A DNA stretch of 64,000 nucleotides from Actinoplanes lobatus (lineage in GTDB: Bacteria; Actinomycetota; Actinomycetes; Mycobacteriales; Micromonosporaceae): NCBI RefSeq assembly GCF_014205215.1, contig NZ_JACHNC010000001.1, positions 5,948,501 through 6,012,500 of the forward strand, written 5' to 3'. Under the pieces are notes generated by a model. That model worked only from the letters and a program-made list of their open reading frames with translations. It had not been told where the DNA came from and ran no database searches. Every line of letters starts with the position of its first letter. Within the stretch, counting starts at the first letter, position 1. The position numbers and the translations under genes were made by a program. Of this stretch, positions 25,867 through 34,757 are shown piece after piece.

Positions 25867-26708
25867 GCGAACCGGTCCTGACCATCGAGAACCTCAGCGT
25901 CGACTATCTGGTCGACCCGGTCGTGCACGCCGTCCGGGACGTGTCGCTGACCCTGCGGCGCGGCGAGGTGCTCGGCCTCGCGGGGGAGAGCGGCTGCGGC
26001 AAGAGCACCCTCGCCTACGCGATCGTGCGCCTGCTCAAACCGCCCGCCATGATCACGTCGGGGCGGGCGGTCTTCCACGCCCGTGACGGCGGCGACATCG
26101 ACTGGGGTGATCTCCGCCCGGAGGAGCTGCGGGCCGCCCGCTGGGACAAGATCTCCATGGTGTTCCAGGGGGCGATGAACTCCCTCAACCCGGTCATCTC
26201 GATCCGCGACCAGTTCGAGGACATCTTCACCACCCACCGGCCGGCCATGTCCCGCCGTGACCGTCGCCTGCGCTGCGGCGACCTGCTCGAATCCGTCGGC
26301 GTGGACCGGGGGCGGCTCACCTCGTACCCCCATGAGCTGTCCGGCGGCATGCGGCAACGCGTCATGATCGCGATGGCCATGGCCCTGGAACCACAAATCA
26401 TGATCATGGACGAGCCGACCACCGCCCTGGACGTCGTCGTGCAACGCGAGATCCTCCGCGAACTCACCCGGCTACGCGACGAACACGGCTTCGCCGTCGT
26501 CTTCATCACCCACGACCTGCCGCTGCTGCTGGAGATCAGCGACCGGATCGCGGTCATGCGCGACGGGGCGATCGCCGAACTCGGCGACGCCTACCAGCTC
26601 TACACCGAACCGCGCCACGACTACACGAAACAGCTGCTCGCGTCGTTCCCCAGCCTCACCGGCGACCGCGGCTCCTTCATCCGTCTCGCCCCGGAGGGGA
26701 TGTCATGA
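25863..26708 (+). CDS. ABC transporter ATP-binding protein, DppD/OppD type (short form)
   Basis: 281 residues from a GTG with 4-bp overlap. Walker A is GESGCGKST, the signature LSGGMRQRV and Walker B MIMDEPTTALD; the H-loop His is in FITHDLP. It energises uptake with the next ATPase. It ends soon after HDYTKQLLASFPSL, so it lacks the roughly 45-60 residue Cys-bearing C-terminal extension of typical DppD/OppD proteins (about 325-330 residues). This may mark an oligosaccharide-type rather than peptide-type system, although short forms are known generally. Confidence 0.9.
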   Translation: MSEPVLTIENLSVDYLVDPVVHAVRDVSLTLRRGEVLGLAGESGCGKSTLAYAIVRLLKPPAMITSGRAVFHARDGGDIDWGDLRPEELRAARWDKISMVFQGAMNSLNPVISIRDQFEDIFTTHRPAMSRRDRRLRCGDLLESVGVDRGRLTSYPHELSGGMRQRVMIAMAMALEPQIMIMDEPTTALDVVVQREILRELTRLRDEHGFAVVFITHDLPLLLEISDRIAVMRDGAIAELGDAYQLYTEPRHDYTKQLLASFPSLTGDRGSFIRLAPEGMS

Positions 26709-27511
26709 CCACCCTCGAAGTGCGCGGGCTGAGCAAGGACTATCGCCTACGGCACGGCATCCGTACGCGTACGCTGCGCGCCGTCGACGACGTCAGCTTC
26801 ACCCTCGACCACGGGCGCACCGTGGCACTGGTCGGGCAGAGCGGCAGCGGCAAATCCACCATCGCCCGCCTGCTGCTACAGCTCGAACAGCCCACCTCCG
26901 GGCGCATCCTGCTCGACGGCGAACCGGTGGCCCGCCGTGGCTCCGCACTCGCGCGCTATCGGCGTACCGTGCAGATGGTTTTTCAAGATCCGTTCGCGTC
27001 GCTGAACCCGTTCCACGACGTCGAGCACCACCTCACCCGTCCGGTCCGGCTGCACCAGCGCGGGCTCAGCGACGCCGAAGTCCACCAACGGGTGCTGCAC
27101 CTGCTCGAACGCGTCCGCCTCACACCGGCCGCCGACTTCGCCCGCCGCCGCCCACACGAACTCTCCGGCGGCCAGCGGCAGCGCGTCGCCATCGCCCGCG
27201 CCCTCGCACCGTCACCCGGCGTCCTGATCGCCGACGAACCCGTCTCGATGCTCGACGTGTCGATCCGGCTCGGCGTGCTCAACCTGCTCGCCACCCTGCA
27301 ACGGGAGGAGGACCTGGGCGTCCTCTACATCACCCACGACCTGGCCACCGCCCGGCACTTCTCCGACGAGATCCTCGTCCTCTACCAGGGCCGGGTCGTC
27401 GAACGCGGGCCGGCCGACGAGGTCATCCTCAACCCGCGGCACGAGTACACGCGTACCCTCGCCGACGCCGCACCCAACCCGGAACGCCGTCTCGGCGAGC
27501 TACGCCGCTGA
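26705..27511 (+). CDS. ABC transporter ATP-binding protein, DppF/OppF type (short form)
   Basis: 268 residues, ATG overlapping the previous stop by 4 bp. Walker A GQSGSGKST, signature LSGGQRQRV, Walker B VLIADEPVSMLD, H-loop YITHDLA. The LRAVDDVSFTLDHGRTVALV start and FQDPFASLNPFHDVEHHL stretch identify the DppF side of the heterodimer. It also lacks the usual C-terminal extension. It is the last gene of the operon and is followed 3 bp later by a hairpin terminator. Confidence 0.9.
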   Translation: MTTLEVRGLSKDYRLRHGIRTRTLRAVDDVSFTLDHGRTVALVGQSGSGKSTIARLLLQLEQPTSGRILLDGEPVARRGSALARYRRTVQMVFQDPFASLNPFHDVEHHLTRPVRLHQRGLSDAEVHQRVLHLLERVRLTPAADFARRRPHELSGGQRQRVAIARALAPSPGVLIADEPVSMLDVSIRLGVLNLLATLQREEDLGVLYITHDLATARHFSDEILVLYQGRVVERGPADEVILNPRHEYTRTLADAAPNPERRLGELRR

Positions 27512-27514
27512 TCC

Positions 27515-27540
27515 GGCGTAGCGTCGCGGGACGCTATGCC
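27515..27540. terminator. Bidirectional hairpin terminator
   Basis: GGCGTAGCGTC, loop GCGG, GACGCTATGCC: 10 of 11 positions pair and the eleventh is a G-T mismatch. It lies 3 bp after the importer operon stop and overlaps the stop codon of the convergent flavodoxin gene, so it can serve both. No U-tract is present, as is usual in GC-rich actinobacteria. Confidence 0.7.
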
Positions 27541-28043
27541 GCTGAGGCGGCGTGCCGGTCCGCGACCTGGCGCGCCCAGCGACGGGCGCGCTCGATCTCG
27601 CCGTCGACCAGCGGGCCGGTCATCCCGCCGACCCGGAAGTCCTCCGCCGGCATCACCGGCTGCCCGCCCAGGCTGTGCAGCCGGCGCAGCGCCTTGCGAG
27701 CGGCCGAGCCGGTCGGGAACCGGGTGTCCATCCGCGTGTCGAAAGCCGCCACCGGCAGGCCGGCCAGCGGGGGAGTGGCATCCAGATACTCCCGGATGCC
27801 GGCCTCCTGCGCCCCCGCCCGGACCTCGCCGTGCTTGACCGCGTCCGCCCTGGTCGACGGCCGGCTCAACCCGAACGCGTGGGTCGGTGCGCCGACCACC
27901 AGCAGATCCACGCCCGTGACCGCGGGCCGTTCGTGCACGTCGGCGAGCGTCACCTCGAACGGCCCGGCGAGCCCCTCAGCGACCGCCTGCGCCACCGCGG
28001 CCGTGTTGCCGAACATGGATTCGTAGACGACGAGCGCTCGCAT
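27534..28043 (-). CDS. Flavodoxin domain protein
   Basis: 169 residues. The N-terminal FMN phosphate loop is YESMFGNTAAVAQAV, the classic flavodoxin SxxGNT signature, and VDLLVVGAPTHAFGLSRPST is the second FMN-binding strand/loop. It is likely a soluble FMN electron carrier or a NAD(P)H-quinone reductase-like protein. It stands alone and convergent with the importer operon. Partner enzymes are not evident. Confidence 0.85.
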   Translation of the reverse strand: MRALVVYESMFGNTAAVAQAVAEGLAGPFEVTLADVHERPAVTGVDLLVVGAPTHAFGLSRPSTRADAVKHGEVRAGAQEAGIREYLDATPPLAGLPVAAFDTRMDTRFPTGSAARKALRRLHSLGGQPVMPAEDFRVGGMTGPLVDGEIERARRWARQVADRHAASAA

Positions 28044-28154
28044 GGCCGATCCCTCCCGGCGGTGGGTCCGTTTTCGCCAGTAGACGCCCGGCGTGACGCC
28101 TCCCGACAGGGCCGGACGGCCCTACCCGGAACGGTCGCTGGCAGGATGGCCGGC

Positions 28155-28442
28155 ATGAGTGCCGATCTCACCGAAGTCCGCCGGGCCATCGACGCGATCG
28201 ACGCCGAGGTGGTGCAACGGCTCGCCGCCCGGGAGCGGCTGGTCCGGCGGGCCGCCGCGCTGAAGACCGACGAACAGGCGGTCCGGGCGCCCGCCCGGGT
28301 GGAGGAGGTCATCGCCAAGGTGCGCGGCCTGGCCGTCGCGGCAGGCGGGTCACCGGAGGTCGTCGAGCGGGTCTACCGGGCGATGATCAGCGCCTTCATC
28401 GACCTGGAACTCGCCGAGCACCGGGAACTCGCCGGCGAATAG
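28155..28442 (+). CDS. Chorismate mutase, AroQ class
   Basis: 95 residues from MSADLTEVRRAIDAIDAEVV, with AGGA 8 nt upstream; an ATG 9 bp earlier is the alternative. The all-helical AroQ pattern is seen: RRAIDAIDAEVVQRLAARER, then AALKTD, RVEEVIAKV and the C-terminal MISAFIDLELAEHREL. Such stand-alone enzymes convert chorismate to prephenate in the cytosol for Phe/Tyr synthesis, or act in secondary metabolism. No aromatic pathway gene is next to it. Confidence 0.85.
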   Translation: MSADLTEVRRAIDAIDAEVVQRLAARERLVRRAAALKTDEQAVRAPARVEEVIAKVRGLAVAAGGSPEVVERVYRAMISAFIDLELAEHRELAGE

Positions 28443-28496
28443 GAGAGCTTGTTGCTTTCGGGGGGCGATGGTGACGGCTGCCGGGACAGAGCCCAG

Positions 28497-30107
28497 TCAC
28501 TCCTTCGCCTCTGGCGGGATCACCCACGGGCTTCGGGAAGCTTCGAGCCCGGTGGATGAGGCGGTGTGCTGGTCCAGCTGAGTTCGGCACTTCTCCAGCT
28601 TCGTGGCGAGGTTGGGTGCAGCGTCCCGCACGGCCGTGAGGTCGGTCCGAGTGTCGAGTAGTTGGTTCCAGTAGATGCCTCGGCCGACTTCGAGCATGGC
28701 GATCGCCCGGTCAGGGACGCCCGCCGCGACGGCACTCCCGGCACCCTCGCGCGCCAGCGGCTCAGCGTGGGACCGCAGCAGTTGATGCTGGTCTTGCTGT
28801 CGGAGGCCACGCCACGCCAAGAGGGGGAGCAACTCCAGGGCAGACGCATATGCGTCGACGGTGACCGCGGGACCGTATCGCAGGCCGAGGTGGAACGCCT
28901 GGCTGATAGCCGCGCGCAGGCGCGTCGTGATGGGGGCGTGGACCGTGTCGCATGCCTCGCTCCAACCACGCAGTGCCTCGGACAAGCCTGATCCGCTGAA
29001 GACCAGCGCGTTGCTCAGGTTGTTGAGGGTGGCGGCCCTGTGGGAATGGCCTTCTGGGGTGGCTGCGACGGCTCGCCGAGCGATCTGAATCGCCAGGTCG
29101 AGATCGTGAATCGCCCCGTGTCGCAGGTACCGCGTGAGCAGAGTGTCGGAAAGGTTGGTCAAATGCTTGTGAAGATCGATATGGCGGTGAGGAGTGGCGG
29201 ACACCGCCGCGGTGCTTACGGTGATCGCCCGATCGAGGTCGGTGTCCGCTTCGGAGGACTGCCATCTGAGGATTAGCGCGTTGCCGAGATTGGTGAGAAA
29301 TCTGTGGTTGGACGGATCGAGGTCCACGGCCTGCTGGCTGAGGTTGATGGCCTCATCCAGGACCTCGGAGTAGGCGCTGGTCAGCTCGTACCGGTTGCGT
29401 AAGGCTATGCCCAGGCAGGACAGCAGGCGTGCGCGATCAGCAGCGCCCTCACCGGTGTCCTGGATTGCCCGCCGGTAGGTATCGATCGCTCGGTCGAGAT
29501 CTTCGGCGGCGCCGATGCGCTGGAACCGCTGTGTCAGAAAGTTGCCGAGGTTTCCCAGGCATGTGGCTCGATCGGTGCTGTCGCCCCGGGTGGCGTCTAT
29601 GGCTTGTCGGCCGACGCGGAGGGCCTCCTCCAGATCCTCAGGGGCGCCGGTGCATTCGAACCGCATAGCAAGCGCGCTGGCCAGGTTGGTAAGCCGGATC
29701 GGTCGACTCGGGTCGCGGTTGCATGGTGCTTGGGCGGCTTGCCGGTAGGCGCCGATCGCTGCGTCAAAGTCGTGGCCGTTTCTGGTGTGCTCGGCAAGCC
29801 GGCGCCAAGCATCACCGAGCGAGGAACGAGCCTGGGCTCCGAACCGCTCGTGGAGGGCATTGGCTTTCACGGCACGCTGGCCGGTCTGAACTGCCTCCGT
29901 CAGATATTGAGGGTCCCGGGTGCGGTCGTATTGGAAGTACTGGATTTCGCAAATCAATATCAGGCAAATGCCCCCATACTTCGTATGGGCCCACATGGGG
30001 TTCGCGAGCTGAGTGAGGACGCGGTTTACCCGGGCCGGGTCATACCGTTCTACCGGTGACCGCAACGCTTCCTCGGCTTCGTCAATGACGCTTGGCAGAG
30101 CCCGCAT
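28497..30107 (-). CDS. TPR protein resembling the N-terminal part of CHAT-domain proteins; CHAT domain absent
   Basis: 536 residues. From about 65 to 400 it is built of repeats of the type LTNLASALAMRF, LGNLGNFLTQRF, LTNLGNALILRW, typical of actinobacterial TPR-CHAT proteins. The late segment AIAMLEVGRGIYWNQLLDTR then TDLTAVRDAAPNLATKLEKC is the signature that normally sits just before the CHAT caspase-like protease. Here the protein stops about 50 residues later, so the protease is missing. No CHAT remnant follows before the chorismate mutase stop at 28442. The base composition is visibly more AT-rich and less codon-biased than its neighbours, which suggests acquisition by transfer. Function unknown; possibly a decayed effector. 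Confidence 0.75.
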   Translation of the reverse strand: MRALPSVIDEAEEALRSPVERYDPARVNRVLTQLANPMWAHTKYGGICLILICEIQYFQYDRTRDPQYLTEAVQTGQRAVKANALHERFGAQARSSLGDAWRRLAEHTRNGHDFDAAIGAYRQAAQAPCNRDPSRPIRLTNLASALAMRFECTGAPEDLEEALRVGRQAIDATRGDSTDRATCLGNLGNFLTQRFQRIGAAEDLDRAIDTYRRAIQDTGEGAADRARLLSCLGIALRNRYELTSAYSEVLDEAINLSQQAVDLDPSNHRFLTNLGNALILRWQSSEADTDLDRAITVSTAAVSATPHRHIDLHKHLTNLSDTLLTRYLRHGAIHDLDLAIQIARRAVAATPEGHSHRAATLNNLSNALVFSGSGLSEALRGWSEACDTVHAPITTRLRAAISQAFHLGLRYGPAVTVDAYASALELLPLLAWRGLRQQDQHQLLRSHAEPLAREGAGSAVAAGVPDRAIAMLEVGRGIYWNQLLDTRTDLTAVRDAAPNLATKLEKCRTQLDQHTASSTGLEASRSPWVIPPEAKE

Positions 30108-30149
30108 GAGTCCAGAACCTAGCCTGCTTTGCGGCCAGCGGATGAATAG

Positions 30150-31064
30150 TCATTCGGACGAGTCAGGGTCGCGATCTTGCCCGGCGGAGCGGCTGTCCAC
30201 GATCGCCTGGACGAAGGCCCGGATCAGGGCGGTCTCGCCGGCCGCCCGCCACGCCGGGGCGTAGCGGAGGACCGGGCCGTCGGTGATCGGTATGAAGGCG
30301 AGGTCGTCGCGCAGCCGCGCATCCGCCGCGAAGACGCCGACCGGGCAGACGACGCGGCCGGTGCCGATCGCCGTGAGCGCCTCCTCCAGGGTGGTCACGG
30401 CGATCCCCTGTGGGATGGGCCGCCCGGACGGGGTGGTGGCCGGGGTGTGCGCGTGCCACACGTACGCCGGGATGGGCCCATCCGGCGCGATCACCGGGTG
30501 GTCGCCGAGATCCTCCATGGACACCGCGTCCCGGCTCGCCAGCGGGTGACCGGCGGCGACCGCCAGAACCAGCGGCTCGGTGTGCATCTCCGGCCCGACG
30601 ACGAGATCGGGCTCCCGGACCGGCAGCCAGAGTACCGCGACGTCGACGATGCCGGAGCGCAGTCGGCCGAACGGGTCGCTCGGCAGGATCTCGCGCATCC
30701 GCACCTCACACTGTGGATGCCGCTGCCGGAACAGGTCGAGGACCGCCCCGATCGCCCGGTGGTGGGTGTCGAACGTGCCGATCGTCAGAGTGCCGGTGTG
30801 CCCCCGCGCGGTGGCGGTCGCCTCGTCGACGGCCGCCGTGATCTCGCGGTAGCCGGCGTCGAGTCGGCCGCGCAGCTGTACGCCGAGCGGGGTGAGCCGC
30901 ACGGTGCGGCTGGTGCGCTCGAACAGCGCGCCACCGATCCGGCGCTCCTGCTGCTTGATCGACTGGCTGACCCGCGCCTGCGACACGTGGAGACGCTCCG
31001 CCGTACGCCCGAAATGGAGCTCCTCGGCCAGTGTCAGAAAGATCTCGATGTCCCGGAGCTCCAC
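30150..31064 (-). CDS. LysR-family transcriptional regulator
   Basis: 304 residues from a GTG, MELRDIEIFLTLAEELHFGR. The winged HTH (about 1-60) is standard: TAERLHVSQARVSQSIKQQE. The C-terminal periplasmic-binding-like effector domain spans about 90-295. It is divergent from the GNAT gene at 31163 with a 98-bp gap, so it may control that gene and itself. Inducer unknown. Confidence 0.9.
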   Translation of the reverse strand: MELRDIEIFLTLAEELHFGRTAERLHVSQARVSQSIKQQERRIGGALFERTSRTVRLTPLGVQLRGRLDAGYREITAAVDEATATARGHTGTLTIGTFDTHHRAIGAVLDLFRQRHPQCEVRMREILPSDPFGRLRSGIVDVAVLWLPVREPDLVVGPEMHTEPLVLAVAAGHPLASRDAVSMEDLGDHPVIAPDGPIPAYVWHAHTPATTPSGRPIPQGIAVTTLEEALTAIGTGRVVCPVGVFAADARLRDDLAFIPITDGPVLRYAPAWRAAGETALIRAFVQAIVDSRSAGQDRDPDSSE

Positions 31065-31162
31065 GACGCCGAAGTGTACGAGGTCGAACGATAACCATCG
31101 ACTTAAGGATCGGTGCGGATTCTCGCGTTGTTCGGCGGCGGGCGGCCCGCGATCGTGGTGCC

Positions 31163-31855
31163 ATGGACGAACGCTTGATCGACATCGTGTCGATGTCGGA
31201 CGGGACGATCGCCGGGAGAGCCGAACTTCGGCCGATCACCCCGGCCCCGGGCGTCTTCGAGCTGACCCTGTTCGTCGAACCGGAGTGCCGGCGCCGTGGC
31301 GTCGGCTCCCGGCTGCTGACCGCCGTCCTCGACCGGACCACCGCGTCGCGACTGGTCACCGAGGTGGAGGCGGGGTCGCCGGGCGAGGCGTTCTGTCTGC
31401 GGCACGGCTTTCGGCACACCGGCGCCGGGCGGCACGACCTGCTCCTCCTGGGCGACCTGCACCGGGCCTGGCTGGGCGAGCTGATCGACGCCGAACCGGG
31501 TGAGTACCGGCTCACCCACTGGACCGGCGAACTGCCCGAACCGCGTTCGGTGCTGACCACGGCGTACGCCGACGGGGGTCTGGCCGCGTACGCGCTGGCG
31601 ATCGTCGGCGTACTCACCGAGCACCGGGCCCGGCAGTTCGGGCCGGCCGTCCTGCCCGGACACCGCGGGCGGCGGCTCGAACTGCGGGTCAACGCCGCAC
31701 TGATCCAGCACCTGCGGGAGTCGCACCCGCACATCGACGAGGTCGAGACGGTCATCACCGGCGACGACCCGGTGCTCGCCGCCCGCGAGCACCTCGGATT
31801 CCGCCTGCTCCGGCGTACCCATCGCTATGAGCTCGATCCAGGAGGTTCCTCATGA
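31163..31855 (+). CDS. GNAT-family N-acetyltransferase (two GNAT-like halves)
   Basis: 230 residues, MDERLIDIVSMSDGTIAGRA. The N-terminal half carries the acetyl-CoA loop ECRRRGVGSRLLTAVLDRT. The C-terminal half repeats the architecture with GHRGRRLELRVNAALIQHL and EHLGFRLLRRTHRYEL. It acetylates an unknown amine using acetyl-CoA in the cytoplasm. It is divergent from the LysR gene. Its stop overlaps an ATG with a good SD at 31852, where an intact gene no longer follows. Confidence 0.8.
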   Translation: MDERLIDIVSMSDGTIAGRAELRPITPAPGVFELTLFVEPECRRRGVGSRLLTAVLDRTTASRLVTEVEAGSPGEAFCLRHGFRHTGAGRHDLLLLGDLHRAWLGELIDAEPGEYRLTHWTGELPEPRSVLTTAYADGGLAAYALAIVGVLTEHRARQFGPAVLPGHRGRRLELRVNAALIQHLRESHPHIDEVETVITGDDPVLAAREHLGFRLLRRTHRYELDPGGSS

Positions 31856-31990
31856 CGCGCGCCGAATGCCATACCGGGTTCTCGCCACGTGGCCCGCCCT
31901 CCGCCCGGTTCGCCCGGCGTTCCGCGATTCCCCGTACGCATGCCGGGGTCGGGACCCTCAGCGGGCTCGCGCCGGTCACACCGCCGTTAG
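31852..31990 (+). pseudogene. Possible gene remnant behind GNAT, with a strong start but no recognisable product
   Basis: AGGAGG followed by 6 nt and ATG overlaps the GNAT stop (ATGA), a convincing translation start. The frame gives MTRAECHTGFSPRGPPSARF and then, at 31957-31987, LSGLAPVTPP. That is the same C-terminus as the protein at 35254-35877. No stop follows; the frame runs into the antisense of the isoamylase. The simplest view is a coupled gene whose body was lost, leaving a start and the tail of a paralogue. The rest of the gap to 32131 shows nothing. Confidence 0.35.
31957..31987 (+). repeat. 31-bp near-identical match to the 3' end of the gene at 35254
   Basis: 29 of 31 positions match 35845-35875; the shared core is CCGGTCACACCGCCGT. 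The direct copies flank the isoamylase and ArsC-like genes. It may be a relic of a duplication or a recombination footprint. Confidence 0.6.
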
Positions 31991-32130
31991 TGCCACCGGG
32001 TCAGCAGGTTCCGCTGTTCCGGCGAGAGCTTCCCTCCGGCACCGTTCACAGTGGTCATCCTAGGTCTGCGAGCCGGGGCGCGGGTGGCACCGCGGGGCGT
32101 CGAGGGTGTCCGTCCCGCGGTGCCGCCGGG

Positions 32131-34494
32131 CTACCTGGCGACGAGGAGAAGCACGGCCCGGGCGCGCAGCACGTACGTGGTGGAGGCGCCGCCGATGAGG
32201 GCCTCCGCGCCGGGGCCGGCCACCTGGTCGGGCCCTTCGGCCCAGGTGGAGGTGTCGGTGACCCGGTACCACTGCTTGCCGGTGGGTGGTGCGGGCAGGG
32301 TGAAGGTGACGTCGCCGGACCAGCCGTTGTAGGCGACGTAGATGCCCGGCGCGGAGTCACCGAACTCGCTGCCGTCGATGCGCCAGGCCAGCGCGTGGTT
32401 GTTCGCGTTCCCCCAGTACGCGGCGTCCGGAGTGGTGCCGGCCGGGGTGAACCAGGCCAACTGGCCGAGTCCGTTCCCGTTGGTGTCGGTGGCGGTGTAG
32501 AAGTTCACCGGCCGCAGGGCGGGATGTGCCTTGCGGAACGCGAGCAGGCGGCCGGTGAAGGTGGCGAAGTTCGTCTGGTCGGTGCCGGGCGCCCAGTTGA
32601 GCCAGTTGGCGCTGGAGTCGAGGTTGTAAGGGTTGTTGTTGCAGTTGACGCCGCGCAGATACTCGTCACCGCCGGTCATCATCGGCGTGCCGCCCGACAG
32701 CAGGAGCAACGCTTGACCGTTGCGTGCCGCCTTTCGCTGGTCGGCAGCCGCTCCGCCCTGATCCCAGGAGATGTTGTCGTCGGAACCGCCGTCCGACGGC
32801 CCGTACGGCCAGGGTTGGTTGTTGTTCTTCGCCGCACAGGAGTACAGGTCCTTGAGGGTGAACCCGTCGTGGGCGACCATGAAGTTCACCGAGTTCCATG
32901 GCCGGCGGCCGTCGTCGCCGTAGAGATCGGACGATCCGGCCAGGCGGTTGGCGAGCTCGCCCGGGGTGACCGCGTCGACACCCAGCTTGTTCTGGTCGCG
33001 GCGCACGGTGTCGCGGTAGATGCCGTTCCACTCCGACCAGCCGGCCGGGAAGTTGCCGACCTGGTAGCTGTTGCCACCGATGGCCCACGGCTCAGCGATC
33101 CAGTCGACACCGGAACCTCCGCTCGCCGGGCGGGCGGGCATTTCGGCGACGAGGCGGTTGAGGGCCGTGCCGGCGTTGGTGCGGTCGTAGTTGAAGCATC
33201 CGTGCTGGCAGGTGTTGCCGAGGACGGACGCCAGGTCGAACCGGAAACCGTCGATGCCGAGCGTGTTCTTCCAGTAGGCCACCGAGTCGACGATGAGGTT
33301 CTGCGCGACCGGGTTGGCGGTGTTGTAGTTGCCGCCGACACCGGTGTTGTCCCACGGACTCTGCCGATCGCTGGTCAGCGAGTAGTAGGTGGGGTTGTCG
33401 AGGCCGCGCCACGAGAACAGGTTGTAGGTGTTCTTGTCGCCCTGCGCCCCCTCCTCGCCGGTGTGGTTGTACACCACGTCGACGAGGACTTTGATGCCGG
33501 CGTCGTGGTACGCCTTCACCATGGCCTGGAACTCCGCGGTGGGCCCGCCGGGGGACTTGTCGTAGGCGTAGCGACGGTCGGGGGCGAAGTAGTTGAGGGT
33601 CATGTAACCCCAGTAGTTGTCACCGGAGGTGCCGGTGGCGTCGACGTCGTTCGTGTCGTTCTGTGTCTCCTGGACCGGCAGGAACTCCACCGCGGTCACA
33701 CCCAGCGACGCGAGGTACGCGGCCTTGAGCCCGGCACCCCGGTACGTGCCTCGATAGGCCGCGGCGATCGAGGGGTCGTTCCTGGTCAGGCCGCGCAGGT
33801 GCACCTCGTACACGATGTCGTCCTTGAAGGCCCTGGTGGGTTTCGTGCCTGTCAGGCCGGTCGACGCGGGCAGGACGATGCCCTTGGGGGCGAACGTGCC
33901 GGTGTCGGTCGCGCGGTTGGCGCCGGAGCGGTATCCACTCGCACCGGCCTGGCCCGGGGTGAGCGGGTCATGGCTGATCTCCCTGGCGTACGGGTCGATC
34001 AGGAGCTTGTTGGGGTTGAACCGATTGCCGGCGGAGTCGACGTCGGAGCTGAATCCGGCTGTCGATCCCTTCGTCCAGCCCGCGTTGTAGGTCCAGTTGG
34101 GCCCCCAGGCGCGGTAGCCGTAATAGACCGTGCCGGTGATCCCGCGGGTGGCCAGGTCGGCCACGCTGACGGTGGTGGAGAAGGTGTCGCTGTTCTCGGT
34201 CAGGACGTAGCCGGCCTTCTCCTGCGCGCCGGTTGCGGCGCTGTAGAGGTAGACCGCGATCCGGGTGGCCGTCGCCGAATAGACCCGGAACGTGATGTTG
34301 CTGCCCGTGCCGTCGTAGCGCGCTCCCAGGCTCTGGGCGTCGATCGCGGCCCGGGCCGGTGGCGCGGTGACGACGCCGCCGGACAGGGGCACGGTGGCTC
34401 CGATGAGCAGGATGAGGGCCAGGGCAAGGCGCCGGGCCGGGGCTCGTGTCGTCCGGTCTGATGTCGGCGGCATCGGGCGCGAGCGGGGATTCAT
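32131..34494 (-). CDS. Secreted isoamylase-type debranching enzyme, GH13
   Basis: 787 residues. The ATG at 34494 has GAGGAGG 9 nt upstream. A long twin-basic signal (RRLALALILLIGATVPLSGG) ends near ARAAID. An N-terminal CBM48-like beta-sandwich (about 45-200) precedes the GH13 barrel. Catalytic residues are Asp in GFRFDLAS (about 418), Glu in WIAEPWA (about 465) and Asp in VAHDGFT (about 541). The GNTCQHGCFNYDR stretch and overall length match extracellular isoamylases, which cleave alpha-1,6 branches of glycogen and amylopectin. A TGCAAG-AC-CTTGCA site upstream suggests maltose-type LacI (MalR-like) control. There is no alpha-amylase beside it. Confidence 0.88.
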   Translation of the reverse strand: MNPRSRPMPPTSDRTTRAPARRLALALILLIGATVPLSGGVVTAPPARAAIDAQSLGARYDGTGSNITFRVYSATATRIAVYLYSAATGAQEKAGYVLTENSDTFSTTVSVADLATRGITGTVYYGYRAWGPNWTYNAGWTKGSTAGFSSDVDSAGNRFNPNKLLIDPYAREISHDPLTPGQAGASGYRSGANRATDTGTFAPKGIVLPASTGLTGTKPTRAFKDDIVYEVHLRGLTRNDPSIAAAYRGTYRGAGLKAAYLASLGVTAVEFLPVQETQNDTNDVDATGTSGDNYWGYMTLNYFAPDRRYAYDKSPGGPTAEFQAMVKAYHDAGIKVLVDVVYNHTGEEGAQGDKNTYNLFSWRGLDNPTYYSLTSDRQSPWDNTGVGGNYNTANPVAQNLIVDSVAYWKNTLGIDGFRFDLASVLGNTCQHGCFNYDRTNAGTALNRLVAEMPARPASGGSGVDWIAEPWAIGGNSYQVGNFPAGWSEWNGIYRDTVRRDQNKLGVDAVTPGELANRLAGSSDLYGDDGRRPWNSVNFMVAHDGFTLKDLYSCAAKNNNQPWPYGPSDGGSDDNISWDQGGAAADQRKAARNGQALLLLSGGTPMMTGGDEYLRGVNCNNNPYNLDSSANWLNWAPGTDQTNFATFTGRLLAFRKAHPALRPVNFYTATDTNGNGLGQLAWFTPAGTTPDAAYWGNANNHALAWRIDGSEFGDSAPGIYVAYNGWSGDVTFTLPAPPTGKQWYRVTDTSTWAEGPDQVAGPGAEALIGGASTTYVLRARAVLLLVAR

Positions 34495-34570
34495 CGCGGA
34501 AGACCTCCTCGTGGGGACGGGGTGGTACGAGGAAGTCGGTGAGTGGCGCCCCTCTGCCGACCGTGATCGA

Positions 34571-34584
34571 TGCAAGACCTTGCA
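34571..34584. promoter_or_regulatory. MalR-like LacI-family operator upstream of isoamylase
   Basis: TGCAAG and CTTGCA flank AC, 77 bp upstream of the isoamylase ATG. This resembles the CTTGCA-type half-sites of actinobacterial maltose repressors. The cognate regulator is not in the window. Confidence 0.55.
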
Positions 34585-34757
34585 ATGTTTCCGAGACGCT
34601 AGCATCCGATGACATAAATGTTAACGAGAATTCAGGGCTCGAACTAAGGGGTTCACCGCCAAAAAAGTGGCAAATGGGAGCTAATGGTCAGGGATCCGCT
34701 GCCAGGATCTGCAAGAAGTTGCCGTCACCGGCTGGCTTGCCGAAGTCGGCGGCCCGG

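Noticed and set aside
27552..28155. Long in-frame upstream extension of chorismate mutase
   Set aside because: It is antisense to the flavodoxin gene; the AroQ domain is complete from 28155.
31852..34461. 869-codon open frame on the plus strand across the isoamylase
   Set aside because: It is the antisense of a GH13 enzyme with intact active-site motifs. Only its first ~45 codons are considered, as a possible remnant.
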